The notes: a model not told the origin generated them from the sequence alone. A stretch of 64,000 bases of DNA from Coriobacteriia bacterium (GCA_030652115.1 JAUSBK010000013.1:175013-239012); one strand, 5' to 3'; shown: positions 52,397 to 62,644, numbered from the stretch's first letter. Numbers and translations: made by a program.

Positions 52397-55300
52397 ATGG
52401 CTACTAAGGACAAGAATCAGGGAGGGAAGTTCGAGCTCTCGCGCCGGGATTTTGTGAAGGCCGGCGCGGCAGCGGCTGCCGTGGGCGCCGTGGGCCTCGA
52501 CTTCGTCGCGCGCCCCTCACGGGCTGACGCGGCGGCAGTTTCGGCAACGTATCACACCACGTGCCCGTACTGTTCCGCGAGCTGCGGTCAGCTCGTAGAT
52601 GTCGATTCGAGCGGCAATGTCCTCGACATCTACGGCGATCACATGGCTCCGTGGAACGACGGCGGTCTCTGCGCTAAGGGAGCTGGGGCGTATCAGCTCG
52701 TCAACAATGAACGTCGCCTCGGCGTGCCTGAGGCAACCAACGTCGACGGCGACGACTGGTACAACGATACGGCGCGGCCCACGGCGACGGACATCGCGTG
52801 GAAGCGCACCGGCGACGGTGCCTGGTCGGCGATCGGCCTTGATCAGGCGATGGACGAAGCCGCAGCTGCGATGGTGGCTGCCCGCGGTCCGGTCGTAGGC
52901 GCCGATACGCTCTACTCGCTGTTCACGGCTGGTGACACGATCGGCACCGTGACGTACACAGGATTCTCCGGTCTTGCCACCATGAAGTTGCCGGACGGCA
53001 GCTACACGGTCACCACGAACGGCAACAAGGTCGATCAGGCGACGCTCCTTGGTCTTCTCGCCGGTCTTCCGGGAACAGCGCCTGCTCTTGCGGCCGCGTT
53101 CGACGGCCTCGTGTTCAGCGCCACGGATCCTGTGGAGCGGTCCAGCTACACGTTCCTCGGTGTCTCGGACCTGGGCGCCAAGGCCCTCGCCGCCAATGTC
53201 TTCGCCAACACAGGTGACTTCGTCTATGACGGTGGCACGTACTACGCCTACCTCGTCGACGCGGGAACCGGCAACATGCACGTCGCGACCTCGCCAGACA
53301 TGCTGGTGTGGACGTACGTTGGCGATCTCGGCAAGCCCGCCGGCGTGAGTGGCATGACCTCTCCGACGGTGCTCAAGAACGGTGCTGCACTCCGTGTCTG
53401 GTACGTCGACGTAGTCGCCCAGAAGCTGCAGTACGCGACCTACGATGGCACTGTGTGGTCTGCGGCCGCGAACGTTACGGTCGGCGGTACTGAGCCGGTC
53501 TGGTTCGTTGGTCACCCGCTTATCGCTAAGAGCGGTACTACGCTCACGCTGCACTACGTGCTTGGCGGCGGCGGCATCAAGAAGGCCACGGCCCCGGACA
53601 CCACGCCTGCGATCTTCGCTGCGGCGAGCAACGTTTACGACAACGCCGCGAACTCCGAGGGCAACGTGAGCGCTGGCTTGAAGGGCATCGCGTTCTCGAC
53701 GTATGCGCAGCCGGATCCAACTGACACCGGCTGGGCGTTCAGCGACATCAAGTCACTCATGTTCAGCAACAAGTACAACAGCCAGTCGATCGCGTTCTTC
53801 GGCTCGTCGCACATCAACAACGAGCCCAACTACCTGTACCGCCGCCTGATCGCTCAGTTCGGAACCACGAACGTCGAGCATCAGGCCCGTATATGACACT
53901 CGTCCACGGTGGCCGGTCTGGCCGCCGCATTCGGACGAGGCTCGATGACCAACAACTGGACCGACATCGGCAACGCGTCGATGGTCCTGGTCTGGGGCGC
54001 CAACCCGTCGGAGAACCACCCGGCGAGCATGGCACACGTCAACCGCGCGCGTGACAACGGCGCGACACTCGTCGTCGTCGATCCCCGCAAGACCCGCACC
54101 GCTGTTCAGGCGGACCGGTTCATCCGGCAGCGTCCGGGTACCGACATCGCTCTCATGAACGGTGTCGTCCGCGGGATCATCGAGGAGATGGAAGGCCGCG
54201 ACGTTGCCGACCCGCAGCGCGTCCAGTTCTTCGCGTTCCTGAACCAGACGGGGGACGGGACGTTCTTCACGGACGGCACTGCGACGACCGCTAGCACGAG
54301 TGGCACGCCGGTGCCGGGGAACTCGAAGTACACGGATGCTCGCTTCCTCGTACTGCCCGACGGTTCCGACTACGTCCGCGACAAGGTCCTCGCGTCCACC
54401 GGTCTTCCCACGGCTGCCGGTCCCGACAGCACGACCATTTCGAACTTCCCGCAGAAGGCCACATCGGTGGTCGCGGACACGAACACGGTCTACAACCGCC
54501 TCAAGGCGCACGTTGCGCCGTACACGCCGACCGTCGTCGCCGACATCTGCGGTGTGACCGAGGACGACATCACGTTCCTCGTGAACGCGCTGATCGACAA
54601 CAGCCGCTGCAGCACCATCGGTGGTGCGCTGGGTCGGCAGAATCCCCGGGAAGTCGGCTACAAGTGCACCACGATCCTGTACGCGATGGGCATCACGCAG
54701 CACACCTGCGGTTCCCAGAACGTGAAGGGCTTCGCGGTCTTCCAGAGCCTCATGGGCAACATGGGTCGTGCGGGTGGCGGCATCAACGCGCTGCGCGGTA
54801 TCCACAACGTCCAGGGTTCCACGGACATGGGCCTGCTCCAGCACCTGATCCCGTTCTACTCGGGCAACCCGAGCACGATGACCTCTGCGGATTCGCAGGC
54901 GTTCGGCAAGTACATGGACAGCCTGTGGGGCACACCGCTTTCAGGCAGCGCGGCCAAGACGCTGATGAACGGGTCATACGACGACGCGTACAACACCTCG
55001 ACGATGGCTCTGCAGCAGCGCGGCTTCTACAACATGACCCGCAACTTCTTCGCCGATTACTACCAGGGCGCGACTGCCGTCCACGAGGGCTGGGTACCCG
55101 CCAGCACCGGCGTGCCGTTGCCTGCGCATCGTGCCAACATGGACTCGCTGTGGGACCTCTGGCCCAAGGTCAACGGCCAGAATCACATCACCATGTTCCG
55201 GAATGCAGGTCGCGCAGACGGTGATTCGGCGCGCATCAAGGCAATGCTGATCTGGGGTCAGAACCCGGCCGTGACCGAGCCGAACCAGGAAGCGATCCGC

Positions 55301-56827
55301 AAGGGATTCTACAACCTGGACACGCTCGTCGTGGTCGACATGTTCAACACGGAGACCGCAGCTGTCAGCCGTCGCCCCGGTGGAGTGACCTACCTCATAC
55401 CGGCCTGCGCGCATGTTGAGGAAGCCGGCTCGGTCAGCAACTCCGGCCGCGTGCTCCAGTGGCGCGAGCGGGCCGCCCTGCCCAAGGGCAAGAGCAAGTC
55501 GGACATCGAACTCATGCTGAGGTTCGCTAAGTCGCTTGACGACCATGACGCGTTCTCACACATCGTCGCCGTCTGGAATGCCAAGGGATGGACCGCAGCA
55601 ACGAAGGCGTACGCCGATCTTTATGGCACGCGCTACGGTTGGACGCCGACGGCAGGTGTCGATGACTTTGAGGACCTCGAGGGTACCGCCGAGATCTGGC
55701 ATGGCCCGACGGTCGCCGCCGGTGGCGTCGATCCGGGTCCGTCCTCCACAACCGTGTACGGTTCGGAGTGGGTTGCTGAGCTGGTGTACCGCGAGCTGAA
55801 CACGCCCTCATACGGCACCTCGTGGCTGTACACCGGCGCGTATAGCATCGACCTGACGACGAACAGGCACACCGCTGCAGTGGCTATTCCCACCGCCGTG
55901 CCGCCTGTGCCCGCCGGAACAGCGCAGGGCAACTGGCAGACCAAGAACCGGTCGAAGAGCCGCAACAACACCGACGGCAACGGTACTCTCGCCTACCCGG
56001 GTTGGGGTTACTCGTGGCTCGTCAACCGTCGGGTCCTCTACAACAACGGGGACGTTCCCGGCGACATTACGGACTTCTACATGGGTCCGGACTCGGCCGC
56101 GCGGCTGTTCGTGTCCACAAACGCCAGCACGCTCAACTACTCGCGCTGGTACCGTACGATCCACCGTATGGCGGACAAGCCGGATGCCGGCATCGGCACC
56201 GTGCACGTGCTCCCCGGCCGCTTCCCGGCCCACACGGAGCCGTACGAGACGCCGCGTGCCGACCTGGCCGCAACGTGGGGTCGCAACACCACCGGCAACA
56301 CGCCGAACCTGGCGGGCGCCGCGGCGTTCGCGCAGTGGAACTGCGTGCCGTCGGACACCCAGGTGGCAGGGCGCGACGTGCCCGCAAGCGGATTCCCGTT
56401 CGTGCTCACCAGCATCCGCTGCGTCGAGCACTTCCAGGGTGGCCCGATCACCCGCAACAACCCGTGGAACGTCGAAGCCGAGCCCGAGCCGTGGGTCGAG
56501 ATCAACTCGATCGACGCCCTGGCCATGGGCATCTCGGATGGCGACCAGGTCAATGTCATCACTGCTCGTGGTGACAGTATGGGCCTGACTGCGCATGACA
56601 CGGCGTACCCGGAGATTGGCTGGGCCAAGGGCTTTGTGGCGCGCGTTGGCGCCGGCACGCAGGGCAACCAGCGTGTTGCACCTGGCGTCGTGGCCATTCC
56701 GTGGCACTGGGGTGACCAGGGTCTGTCCAAGGGCAGCCGTGCGAACGACCTGTGTATCGACTCAGGAGATGCGAACACCACCATCCCTGAATCGAAGGCC
56801 TGTCTCTGCAACATCGTGAAGATATAG
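52397..56827 (+). CDS. Formate dehydrogenase 2 catalytic subunit, selenocysteine (UGA at 53894), with inserted propeller-like domain
   Basis: Reading the TGA at 53894 as Sec (codon 500) gives 1476 residues. HQARI-U-HSSTVAGL and GRGSMTNNW flank it, as in FdnG. A Tat signal (LSRRDFVKAGA) and 4Fe-4S site (CPYCSASC plus the Cys in GGLCAKG) precede it. Residues about 165-457 are foreign to the family: repeated strands such as FVYDGGTYYAYLVDAGTGNMHVATSP and LRVWYVDVVAQKLQYATYDGTVW resemble GH43-type beta-propeller blades. The Mo/W-pterin domains are normal after the Sec (WGANPSENHPASM; LIWGQNPAVTEPN; TSIRCVEHFQGG). The ATG at 52397 has GGAAGGGAAG. The insertion may bind a surface, haem protein or glycan. 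Confidence 0.92.
53908..53926 (+). promoter_or_regulatory. SECIS-like hairpin of formate dehydrogenase 2
   Basis: GGTGGCC-GGTCT-GGCCGCC forms a seven-pair stem with one U-G pair and a GGUCU apical loop, beginning 11 nt after the UGA at 53894-53896. The loop is the same as in formate dehydrogenase 1 and E. coli. Confidence 0.88.
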
Positions 56828-56844
56828 GAAGGGGGTGGTGAACG

Positions 56845-57735
56845 ATGACTGTTATGGCGATCCTCCAAGACGTGGACAAGTGCATGCGCTGCAACGGCTG
56901 TGTCATCAGCTGTAAGCGCACATGGCAGATGAAGGCGCTGAATCCGGGCATCCACAAGACTGCCCCTGACCAGCGCGTGATCATCAAGTCGCAGAAGCGC
57001 GTCGACATGGGTCCGTTCATGCGGTTCAGCTGCTGGCACTGCGAGAACCCGCCGTGCATCCAGCACTGCCCGTTCAAGGCGATTCAGAAGGACGCGGCAT
57101 CAGGCGCGGTCTTCATCGACCCGACGCTCTGCAAGCCAAACCAGTTCAACGACGACGGCGTTCAGTGCATAGGCCAGTGCCAGATCGACTGCGGTCGCGG
57201 TGGCTACCCCAAGATCGGCAAGGGGAGCGACCAGGCGGCGTACGCTGATCTCACGAAGGCATGGAAGTGCACGATGTGTTACGGGCGTGCCGGCAATGTT
57301 GCGGCAGTCTCAGGTGCAGTTGCCAAGTATGGCAACCCCCTGCCGTCGAACTACAACAACCTGCCCAATAGGGCGGCCCTACCGGAGCCAGCGGCTCAGG
57401 TCGAGCTCGATCACGAGCCGAGCTGCGTCTATACCTGCCCGGCCAAGGCGATGAAGTTCGACACGCGTGAAAACGTGCTGGCGTACCTCGTGCCCGCCAA
57501 TGGCTATGTTTCCGCGCAGGGCGACGGTAGCGTATTCTGGGCAAGCAAGAAGAATCTGGTCATCGCTCCAAAGGCTGACCCGTTCGTTGAGGACCATGTG
57601 ACGCCGCTCGTTTCCAGCGTGCTCTCAAGCCCGTTCGCGAAGGCGGCACTCGTGCCGGTAGCCCTCGGTGCTGGTCTGCTCGCGCTTATCGCGCGCCGGC
57701 AGCAGTTGGCCGACGAGTCGATGGGGGAGGTGTGA
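56845..57735 (+). CDS. Formate dehydrogenase 2 iron-sulfur subunit
   Basis: The 296-residue protein has four 4Fe-4S sites: CMRCNGCVISC, CWHCENPPCIQHC, C...CIGQCQIDC (with a longer first spacing) and CTMC...CVYTC. A C-terminal membrane helix lies at about 265-285 (KAALVPVALGAGLLALIARR). It carries electrons from the catalytic subunit toward the membrane or the haem proteins. No cytochrome b gene follows; a 6-haem cytochrome does. The start has AGGAAGGGGG upstream. The stop overlaps the next ATG by one base. Confidence 0.92.
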   Translation: MTVMAILQDVDKCMRCNGCVISCKRTWQMKALNPGIHKTAPDQRVIIKSQKRVDMGPFMRFSCWHCENPPCIQHCPFKAIQKDAASGAVFIDPTLCKPNQFNDDGVQCIGQCQIDCGRGGYPKIGKGSDQAAYADLTKAWKCTMCYGRAGNVAAVSGAVAKYGNPLPSNYNNLPNRAALPEPAAQVELDHEPSCVYTCPAKAMKFDTRENVLAYLVPANGYVSAQGDGSVFWASKKNLVIAPKADPFVEDHVTPLVSSVLSSPFAKAALVPVALGAGLLALIARRQQLADESMGEV

Positions 57736-59045
57736 TGACGATGAGGAAGCGTGCATTGATCTTCGCAGCCCTCGCGACGATGGTCGTCGTGCTGATGGTG
57801 CCAGCTGCTGCAATGGCCTTTGATACTGTCCACGGCGGCTATGCGATGGACACCGACGCATGCGCCGGATGTCACCGCGCTCACACCGCATCGAGCCCCA
57901 TCACGTGGACCGACGGCGGAGGCGACACGCGTAGCGCGCTGCTCATCTCCACCGCCGAGTCGGACGAGGAGTTCTGCTACACGTGTCACGGTTCGGCAGC
58001 TGTTGGCGCCGACACCAACGTCTACGACGGCGTGTTCCAGTCGCGTGACGGTGACCTCGGCAGTGACGAGGTGTTCAACGACGACCTTGAGCCGCTGAAC
58101 GGCGGTGGCTTCGACCTCGCGATGTTCCCGACCCAGCACTACCCGGGCGGGTCCACGTGGGTCGCATGGGGCGCCGGCAACGATGGCCGCGATGGCATCA
58201 TCACGATGGGTGGCGAGAAGGTCATCATTTCCTGCACGACCTGCCACGACACCCACGGTTCGTCCAACTATCGTCTGCTCAAGGACTTCGTCGCCGGCAT
58301 CAATCCGGCAGATGGCACGCCTTTGAGCGTCGCTGTTGGTGGCTACGACCTCGCGGACAACCCCACTCCATACGTCATCTCCACGGAGCAGGGCTATCCG
58401 GCTGGCGGCTGGCCCAAGGGTCCCGCTCGCATGACGGCGTACACCACCTACTTCCCGGACTTCACCGATCCGCGCTACGCGAAGGCGCCGGTGAACACGG
58501 TCACGGGACAGCCTGATCCAACCAAGGGTATCAGTGGTTGGTGCGCGGCGTGCCACACGCAGATGAACACCGCGGGTGACATGGACTACGCGTTGTCCAT
58601 GTCGAGTACCGGCCCCGGCACCTATCAGTCCGAGGTCTATGACGCCAACGATGGCTTCGGCCTCACGATGCGTCACCGCCACCCCACGAACGTCGCGCTG
58701 AGCACGTTCCAGGGTAGCAGCCCGCTCCTGTACGACAGCACCGACGGTGTACCGCTTGCGCACGATCATGCGGAGGGATTCGCCGACGGTTCGGTCGTGC
58801 TGGCTGAGACCAGTACCGACTGGGTGGACTGCCTGTCGTGCCACGTGGCACACGGTTCTGGCGCAACGATGAGTGGCTACGCCAGTGTGGCCGACTCCAC
58901 GAATCCGCAGCCTGACACCGGCACCAAGACCGTGACGATTGATGGCACCACCGTTGTCACCGTGGGTGCGGTCCCGCCGGATTACGGCAACGCACTCCTG
59001 CGTCTCGACAACCGTGGCACCTGCCAGGCCTGTCACAACAAGTAA
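57735..59045 (+). CDS. Secreted hexahaem c-type cytochrome
   Basis: The 436-residue protein has a signal peptide (about 5-28, ending AMAF) and six CxxCH motifs (CAGCH, CYTCH, CTTCH, CAACH, CLSCH, CQACH), widely spaced. It resembles the octahaem protein at 16911 in style (CxxCH...HT, CHDTHGSSNY). It lies where a membrane cytochrome b gene would usually sit in an fdh operon and probably accepts electrons from the Fe-S subunit. ATG 57735 with GGGGAGG is chosen; GTG 57732 and ATG 57741 are alternatives. A terminator-like hairpin follows at 59088. Confidence 0.88.
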   Translation: MTMRKRALIFAALATMVVVLMVPAAAMAFDTVHGGYAMDTDACAGCHRAHTASSPITWTDGGGDTRSALLISTAESDEEFCYTCHGSAAVGADTNVYDGVFQSRDGDLGSDEVFNDDLEPLNGGGFDLAMFPTQHYPGGSTWVAWGAGNDGRDGIITMGGEKVIISCTTCHDTHGSSNYRLLKDFVAGINPADGTPLSVAVGGYDLADNPTPYVISTEQGYPAGGWPKGPARMTAYTTYFPDFTDPRYAKAPVNTVTGQPDPTKGISGWCAACHTQMNTAGDMDYALSMSSTGPGTYQSEVYDANDGFGLTMRHRHPTNVALSTFQGSSPLLYDSTDGVPLAHDHAEGFADGSVVLAETSTDWVDCLSCHVAHGSGATMSGYASVADSTNPQPDTGTKTVTIDGTTVVTVGAVPPDYGNALLRLDNRGTCQACHNK

Positions 59046-59087
59046 GAGGTGTTCGTGACGTCTGCTAGAGACGACACGCGCGAAGGG

Positions 59088-59118
59088 AAGGGCCGGGTTC
59101 GTCCCGGCCCTTCTCCTT
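59088..59118 (+). terminator. Intrinsic terminator-like hairpin after the hexahaem cytochrome
   Basis: AAGGGCCGGG (59088-59097) pairs perfectly with CCCGGCCCTT (59103-59112) around TTCGT, followed by CTCCTTCG. It lies 43 bp after the cytochrome stop and should lower or end the fdh-2 transcript. Confidence 0.75.
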
Positions 59119-59159
59119 CGGTTGATGAGGCGGCTGCCCCGACCGGGGAGAAGCGCCCG

Positions 59160-60608
59160 TTGTTGGCTGGCCGGGTACTTCGGCCGGCAGGCGCGCTCAT
59201 GGTGCTACTCGCGGCACTTGCGGTGAGCGTCTTCGGCACGCAAGCCCATCAGTACTCGTCGCCCGCGGCGCTTGCGTTGGTGGCGTCGTTCGGATCGTTC
59301 CTCGGCATCGTGCTTGGCGTCGGGCTCCCGCGCGAGCGCGCCAGTGGCGTGCGCGAGTGGTTGCCGCAGGTGCTTGCGGGTGCGGGCGGGTTCGCGGTCG
59401 CGCCGTGGCTCGTGATGGCCAATCGGTACACCGATGCGCCGCCCGGCAGCGAGGTCGCCTTCTTCTCGGTGGTGACCTGGGGTGCCATGCTCGTGGTGGC
59501 AGTCTCGCTGGCATCCCCCGACCGCGTGCGTCGGATCGGCGGAGCACTGCTCGCCCTCGCCGGTTCCGCGGCCGTCCTCGCCAACTGGGAGCGGCCAAGT
59601 TCGTTCTCGCCGTTCGTGCGGTTCCCGCGGGAAGAGACGTGGATGCTCGTCGCCGGCGTGTTGTGGGTCGTCCTGATCCTCGCGCTTCTGAGCGCATCCA
59701 GACGCGGCACGCTCGGCCCTGCAGCGCTGCGCGCCGGACTCGGTGGCGTCGTCGGTGCCCTCGCGATCGCGCTACCCGCGCTGCTCTCCGGGGCCCTGAC
59801 TGCCGACGACTTCACGCTCCCCGGCCTGTGGGCTTACGGCATCGCCGTCGGCTTCCTGACCACGGGCACGCTGCTCGTGCTCCGCTCGCGTTCGGCGATG
59901 TCCATCGCCGGCGCATACCTTCTCGTGCCGAGCGCGATGAGCCTCTTGCTCCTGCTCGAGCGCGTCTTCGGCTCCAGAGGCCCTAACCCGCTGCTCGTAG
60001 GTCCGATCCTCGCCGCCACGGTCGTGGTCGTGGCCGGCATCGTGCTGGGGCGTGAGGCTCCCGGCTACGCGACCGGCGTCCCGGAGCGGCGTCGTATCGG
60101 GGCCTGGGTCCCCGGCGCGCTCGCGGTCCTGGCACTCGGCGCGGCCATCGTGAGCTTTACGCTGCCCGGAACGACTGCGGCAGTGAGCGCGACGCGTGCC
60201 GACGGGACCAGGTTCGAGGCGTCGTTCGATCTGTACGGCCTTGAGGTGGCGGGCACGTGGATCGCACTGGGAGTCGCGTGCGGCGCGCTGGGGATCGTGC
60301 GGAAGCCGTCGGCACCGCGCCACGGCCTCTACCAGGCGCTCGCAAGCGTTGCCGCGGTCGCCGCATGGCCGTTCGTGGCGGACACGCCGCTGCGGACTCT
60401 GACATCGTTCATCCCATCGGATGTGCAGGTCGACTACGGCTCCGAGTTCGCGCGCATCGACTTTGCCGGCGGACCGTCGGTGCTCTCTATCGTTGCGCTC
60501 GGTGGCGCGCTGCTCGCTGTGGCGGTAACGTTGTCCCGGTACAGACCGACGTCCTTGCCTGATTCGGGGAACGCTTCCCGTGATGATCGAGAGGTGATCG
60601 CACCGTGA
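59160..60608 (+). CDS. Multispanning membrane protein, EamA/DMT-like in part
   Basis: The product is about 482 residues with roughly 13 hydrophobic helices. The middle third (VLANWERPSSF..., TWMLVAGVLWVVLILALLSASRR, LWAYGIAVGFLTTGTLLVLRSRSAMSIAGAYLLVPSAMSLLLLLERVF) recalls the EamA drug/metabolite transporter pattern. A four-helix C-terminal part has no clear match. The frame is open from GTG 59049, but the terminator at 59088 lies within that extension, so the TTG at 59160 with GGGGAG upstream is preferred. It overlaps the next lipoprotein gene (GTGA). A transport or membrane-assembly role is possible; unproven. Confidence 0.68.
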   Translation: MLAGRVLRPAGALMVLLAALAVSVFGTQAHQYSSPAALALVASFGSFLGIVLGVGLPRERASGVREWLPQVLAGAGGFAVAPWLVMANRYTDAPPGSEVAFFSVVTWGAMLVVAVSLASPDRVRRIGGALLALAGSAAVLANWERPSSFSPFVRFPREETWMLVAGVLWVVLILALLSASRRGTLGPAALRAGLGGVVGALAIALPALLSGALTADDFTLPGLWAYGIAVGFLTTGTLLVLRSRSAMSIAGAYLLVPSAMSLLLLLERVFGSRGPNPLLVGPILAATVVVVAGIVLGREAPGYATGVPERRRIGAWVPGALAVLALGAAIVSFTLPGTTAAVSATRADGTRFEASFDLYGLEVAGTWIALGVACGALGIVRKPSAPRHGLYQALASVAAVAAWPFVADTPLRTLTSFIPSDVQVDYGSEFARIDFAGGPSVLSIVALGGALLAVAVTLSRYRPTSLPDSGNASRDDREVIAP

Positions 60609-61438
60609 AGAAGACACTCACCACGCTGCTGACGCTTGCGCTCGTGCTGGCCCTCGCGGTGACCCTGGGCGGATGCAAGCGGAAGGTGACCATCACGACC
60701 GGGGAGATCGTCATCTGCACCGCAGGCGAGATCATCGAGGACAACACCGAGGAGATCGAAGTCCCCGAAGATGAGGTCGACCAGTACGGCGTGACCACGA
60801 AGGTCATCACGTGCGACACGCACGGTGCGATCGGAACGCTCTACGACGAGGCGCAGATGGCGATCGCCGCAGGCGACCTCACCACGGCACGCGAGCGGCT
60901 CGCTACGGTGCTCGCAACGGATCCCACCTACCGCAAGGCCAAGGAGCAGCTCGACGCGATAGACGCCGGGCAGACGCCCGCTGTCGACGCCGGGGACGAT
61001 TCGACCGGTGAGACCACCACACCTGGCGACACCGGCACCGAGGAGCCGACCGGCCCCGTTGTGAGTCTCGTGAAATACGTGCCGGACGTGATCGATGGAT
61101 ACACCGCGCAGGGTATCCTCGCGGATGCCGCGTCGCTCAGCAGGATCTACATCCCCGGCAGCGGTGCCGCCGACCAACTGGTGATCGAGGTCGAGCAGCG
61201 GGTGAACGCGGATGCGGCCAATGCGCAGCAGGCAGTGATCGCGGGCGACTATCCGGAGGGCGCCACCTCCAAGACGATCGGCGGCAAGACGGTCGTGGCG
61301 GGCGCGCGGGGTCAGTTCGCCGCTGCGGTCTTCGTAGACGGATCGCTCACCATCATCGTCGAGCTGCACGCCACCGGCTCGTCCGGTGCCGATCTCATCG
61401 ATGCGGCCTTCGCAGTCGTCGAAAGCATCGCGAAGTAG
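60605..61438 (+). CDS. Lipoprotein with TPR-like segment
   Basis: The 277-residue protein has a lipoprotein signal with lipobox LGGC (about residue 24), a TPR-like segment (LYDEAQMAIAAGDLTTARERLATVLATDP at about 77-105), a Thr/Gly/Asp-rich linker and a C-terminal alpha/beta domain (SKTIGGKTVVAGARGQFAAAVFVDGSLTIIVELHA). It occupies the same place as the TPR protein at 49354 relative to the NHL gene. Its role is unknown; assembly or anchoring of the electron-transfer complex is possible. Confidence 0.78.
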   Translation: MKKTLTTLLTLALVLALAVTLGGCKRKVTITTGEIVICTAGEIIEDNTEEIEVPEDEVDQYGVTTKVITCDTHGAIGTLYDEAQMAIAAGDLTTARERLATVLATDPTYRKAKEQLDAIDAGQTPAVDAGDDSTGETTTPGDTGTEEPTGPVVSLVKYVPDVIDGYTAQGILADAASLSRIYIPGSGAADQLVIEVEQRVNADAANAQQAVIAGDYPEGATSKTIGGKTVVAGARGQFAAAVFVDGSLTIIVELHATGSSGADLIDAAFAVVESIAK

Positions 61439-61444
61439 CCTTTG

Positions 61445-62617
61445 ATGCGTGGGCTCTCCCGACTTGATCGGCCACGGCGCCTGACGCTCGTCGCGTCGGC
61501 GCTGACGGTCCTCGCTGGCGCGCTGCTCGTCGCGTTCGCCCCCGGGCCGCCGATTCCCGTGCCCACGGCGCCCACCACCCGCGACGACACGCCGACGCTC
61601 ACGTACGTGCGGTCGCTCCCCGATACGGGCGATGCAGATCTCATTCGACCGGTCGGGCTCGCGGTGGGCGACGGGCAGCTGTACGTCTCGGATTCGGGTG
61701 CATCCGTCGTGCGTGTGTTCTCGACCGGCGGCAGGGACGTCGGCGAGATCGGGCGCGGTGTGCTGGCGGTTCCCGCCTACATCGCGTGCGACGTGGCGAC
61801 GTCCACGGTCCTTGTCGCAGACCGCCAACTCGGCGCGGTGCTCCGGTTCTCCTCGGACGGCGAGCGGCTGGACGACCTCGTCCCGTCCGTCGAATCGACC
61901 GAGGCGTGGCAGCCGCTGGGGGTGGCGGTCGACAGCAAAGGCGCCGTTGCCGTGACCGACAGCTCGGGCCGCCATCGCATGCTCGTGATGGACCGCCAGG
62001 GCAGGGTCACCTTCGCCCTCGGCAGCTCGGAGGCCACAGACACGCCGGGCAACGTCGCAGTCTCCCTCGACTTCCCGAACAGCGTCGCGTTCTCAGATGA
62101 TGAGATCTGGGTGAGCGACAGCAACAATCGGCGCGTGCTCGTCTTCGGCCGGGACGGTGCGTTCCGGCGCTTCATCCGGCTGAACGGCATCTCGCGCGGG
62201 CTCACCTTCCTCACCGGCGGCGAGGAGCCGCAGACGTACGTTGCGGTCGTGGACGCGCTCGCGAGCGCAATCGTGCTGCTCGATGCCGAAGGAGCCGAGG
62301 TGACGCGCTACGGCGAGCCGGGGACCTCGGCCGGAGAGCTCGCCTATCCGAACGATGTCGTGTACGACGAAAAGACCAGTCAGCTGTTCGTCGCCGACAC
62401 CGCGAACGCCCGCGTGCAGGTGTGGGCGGTGGGGTGGCCCGCCGAAGAGGACGCGCTCGATCTGGATGAGATTCCTCTCCTTTTGTCGCCGATGCAGGCT
62501 TTCGGCGCGCTGCTTGCAGTGCTGGGTCTTGTCGGCTCAGCGGTGGCGCTGTGGCCGCGGCGAGAGGCATCGGAAGCTGCTATAGTCGAGGATGCGCTCT
62601 CGCAGCTAGACACGTGA
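61445..62617 (+). CDS. NHL-repeat beta-propeller protein, membrane-anchored (paralogue)
   Basis: The 390-residue protein has an N-terminal helix (about 14-32), six NHL-like blades over about 50-335 (PVGLAVGDGQLYVSDSGASVVRVFSTGG; FPNSVAFSDDEIWVSDSNNRRVLVFGRDGAFRRF; LFVADTANARVQVWAVGW), and a C-terminal helix (about 352-372). It is a paralogue of the protein at 50388, with which it shares the blade pattern and the membrane layout, but it lacks the 130-residue cytosolic tail. The ATG at 61445 is chosen over TTG 61442. Confidence 0.85.
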   Translation: MRGLSRLDRPRRLTLVASALTVLAGALLVAFAPGPPIPVPTAPTTRDDTPTLTYVRSLPDTGDADLIRPVGLAVGDGQLYVSDSGASVVRVFSTGGRDVGEIGRGVLAVPAYIACDVATSTVLVADRQLGAVLRFSSDGERLDDLVPSVESTEAWQPLGVAVDSKGAVAVTDSSGRHRMLVMDRQGRVTFALGSSEATDTPGNVAVSLDFPNSVAFSDDEIWVSDSNNRRVLVFGRDGAFRRFIRLNGISRGLTFLTGGEEPQTYVAVVDALASAIVLLDAEGAEVTRYGEPGTSAGELAYPNDVVYDEKTSQLFVADTANARVQVWAVGWPAEEDALDLDEIPLLLSPMQAFGALLAVLGLVGSAVALWPRREASEAAIVEDALSQLDT

Positions 62618-62644
62618 CCGGCATCACGGAAGATTGAGGTACCT

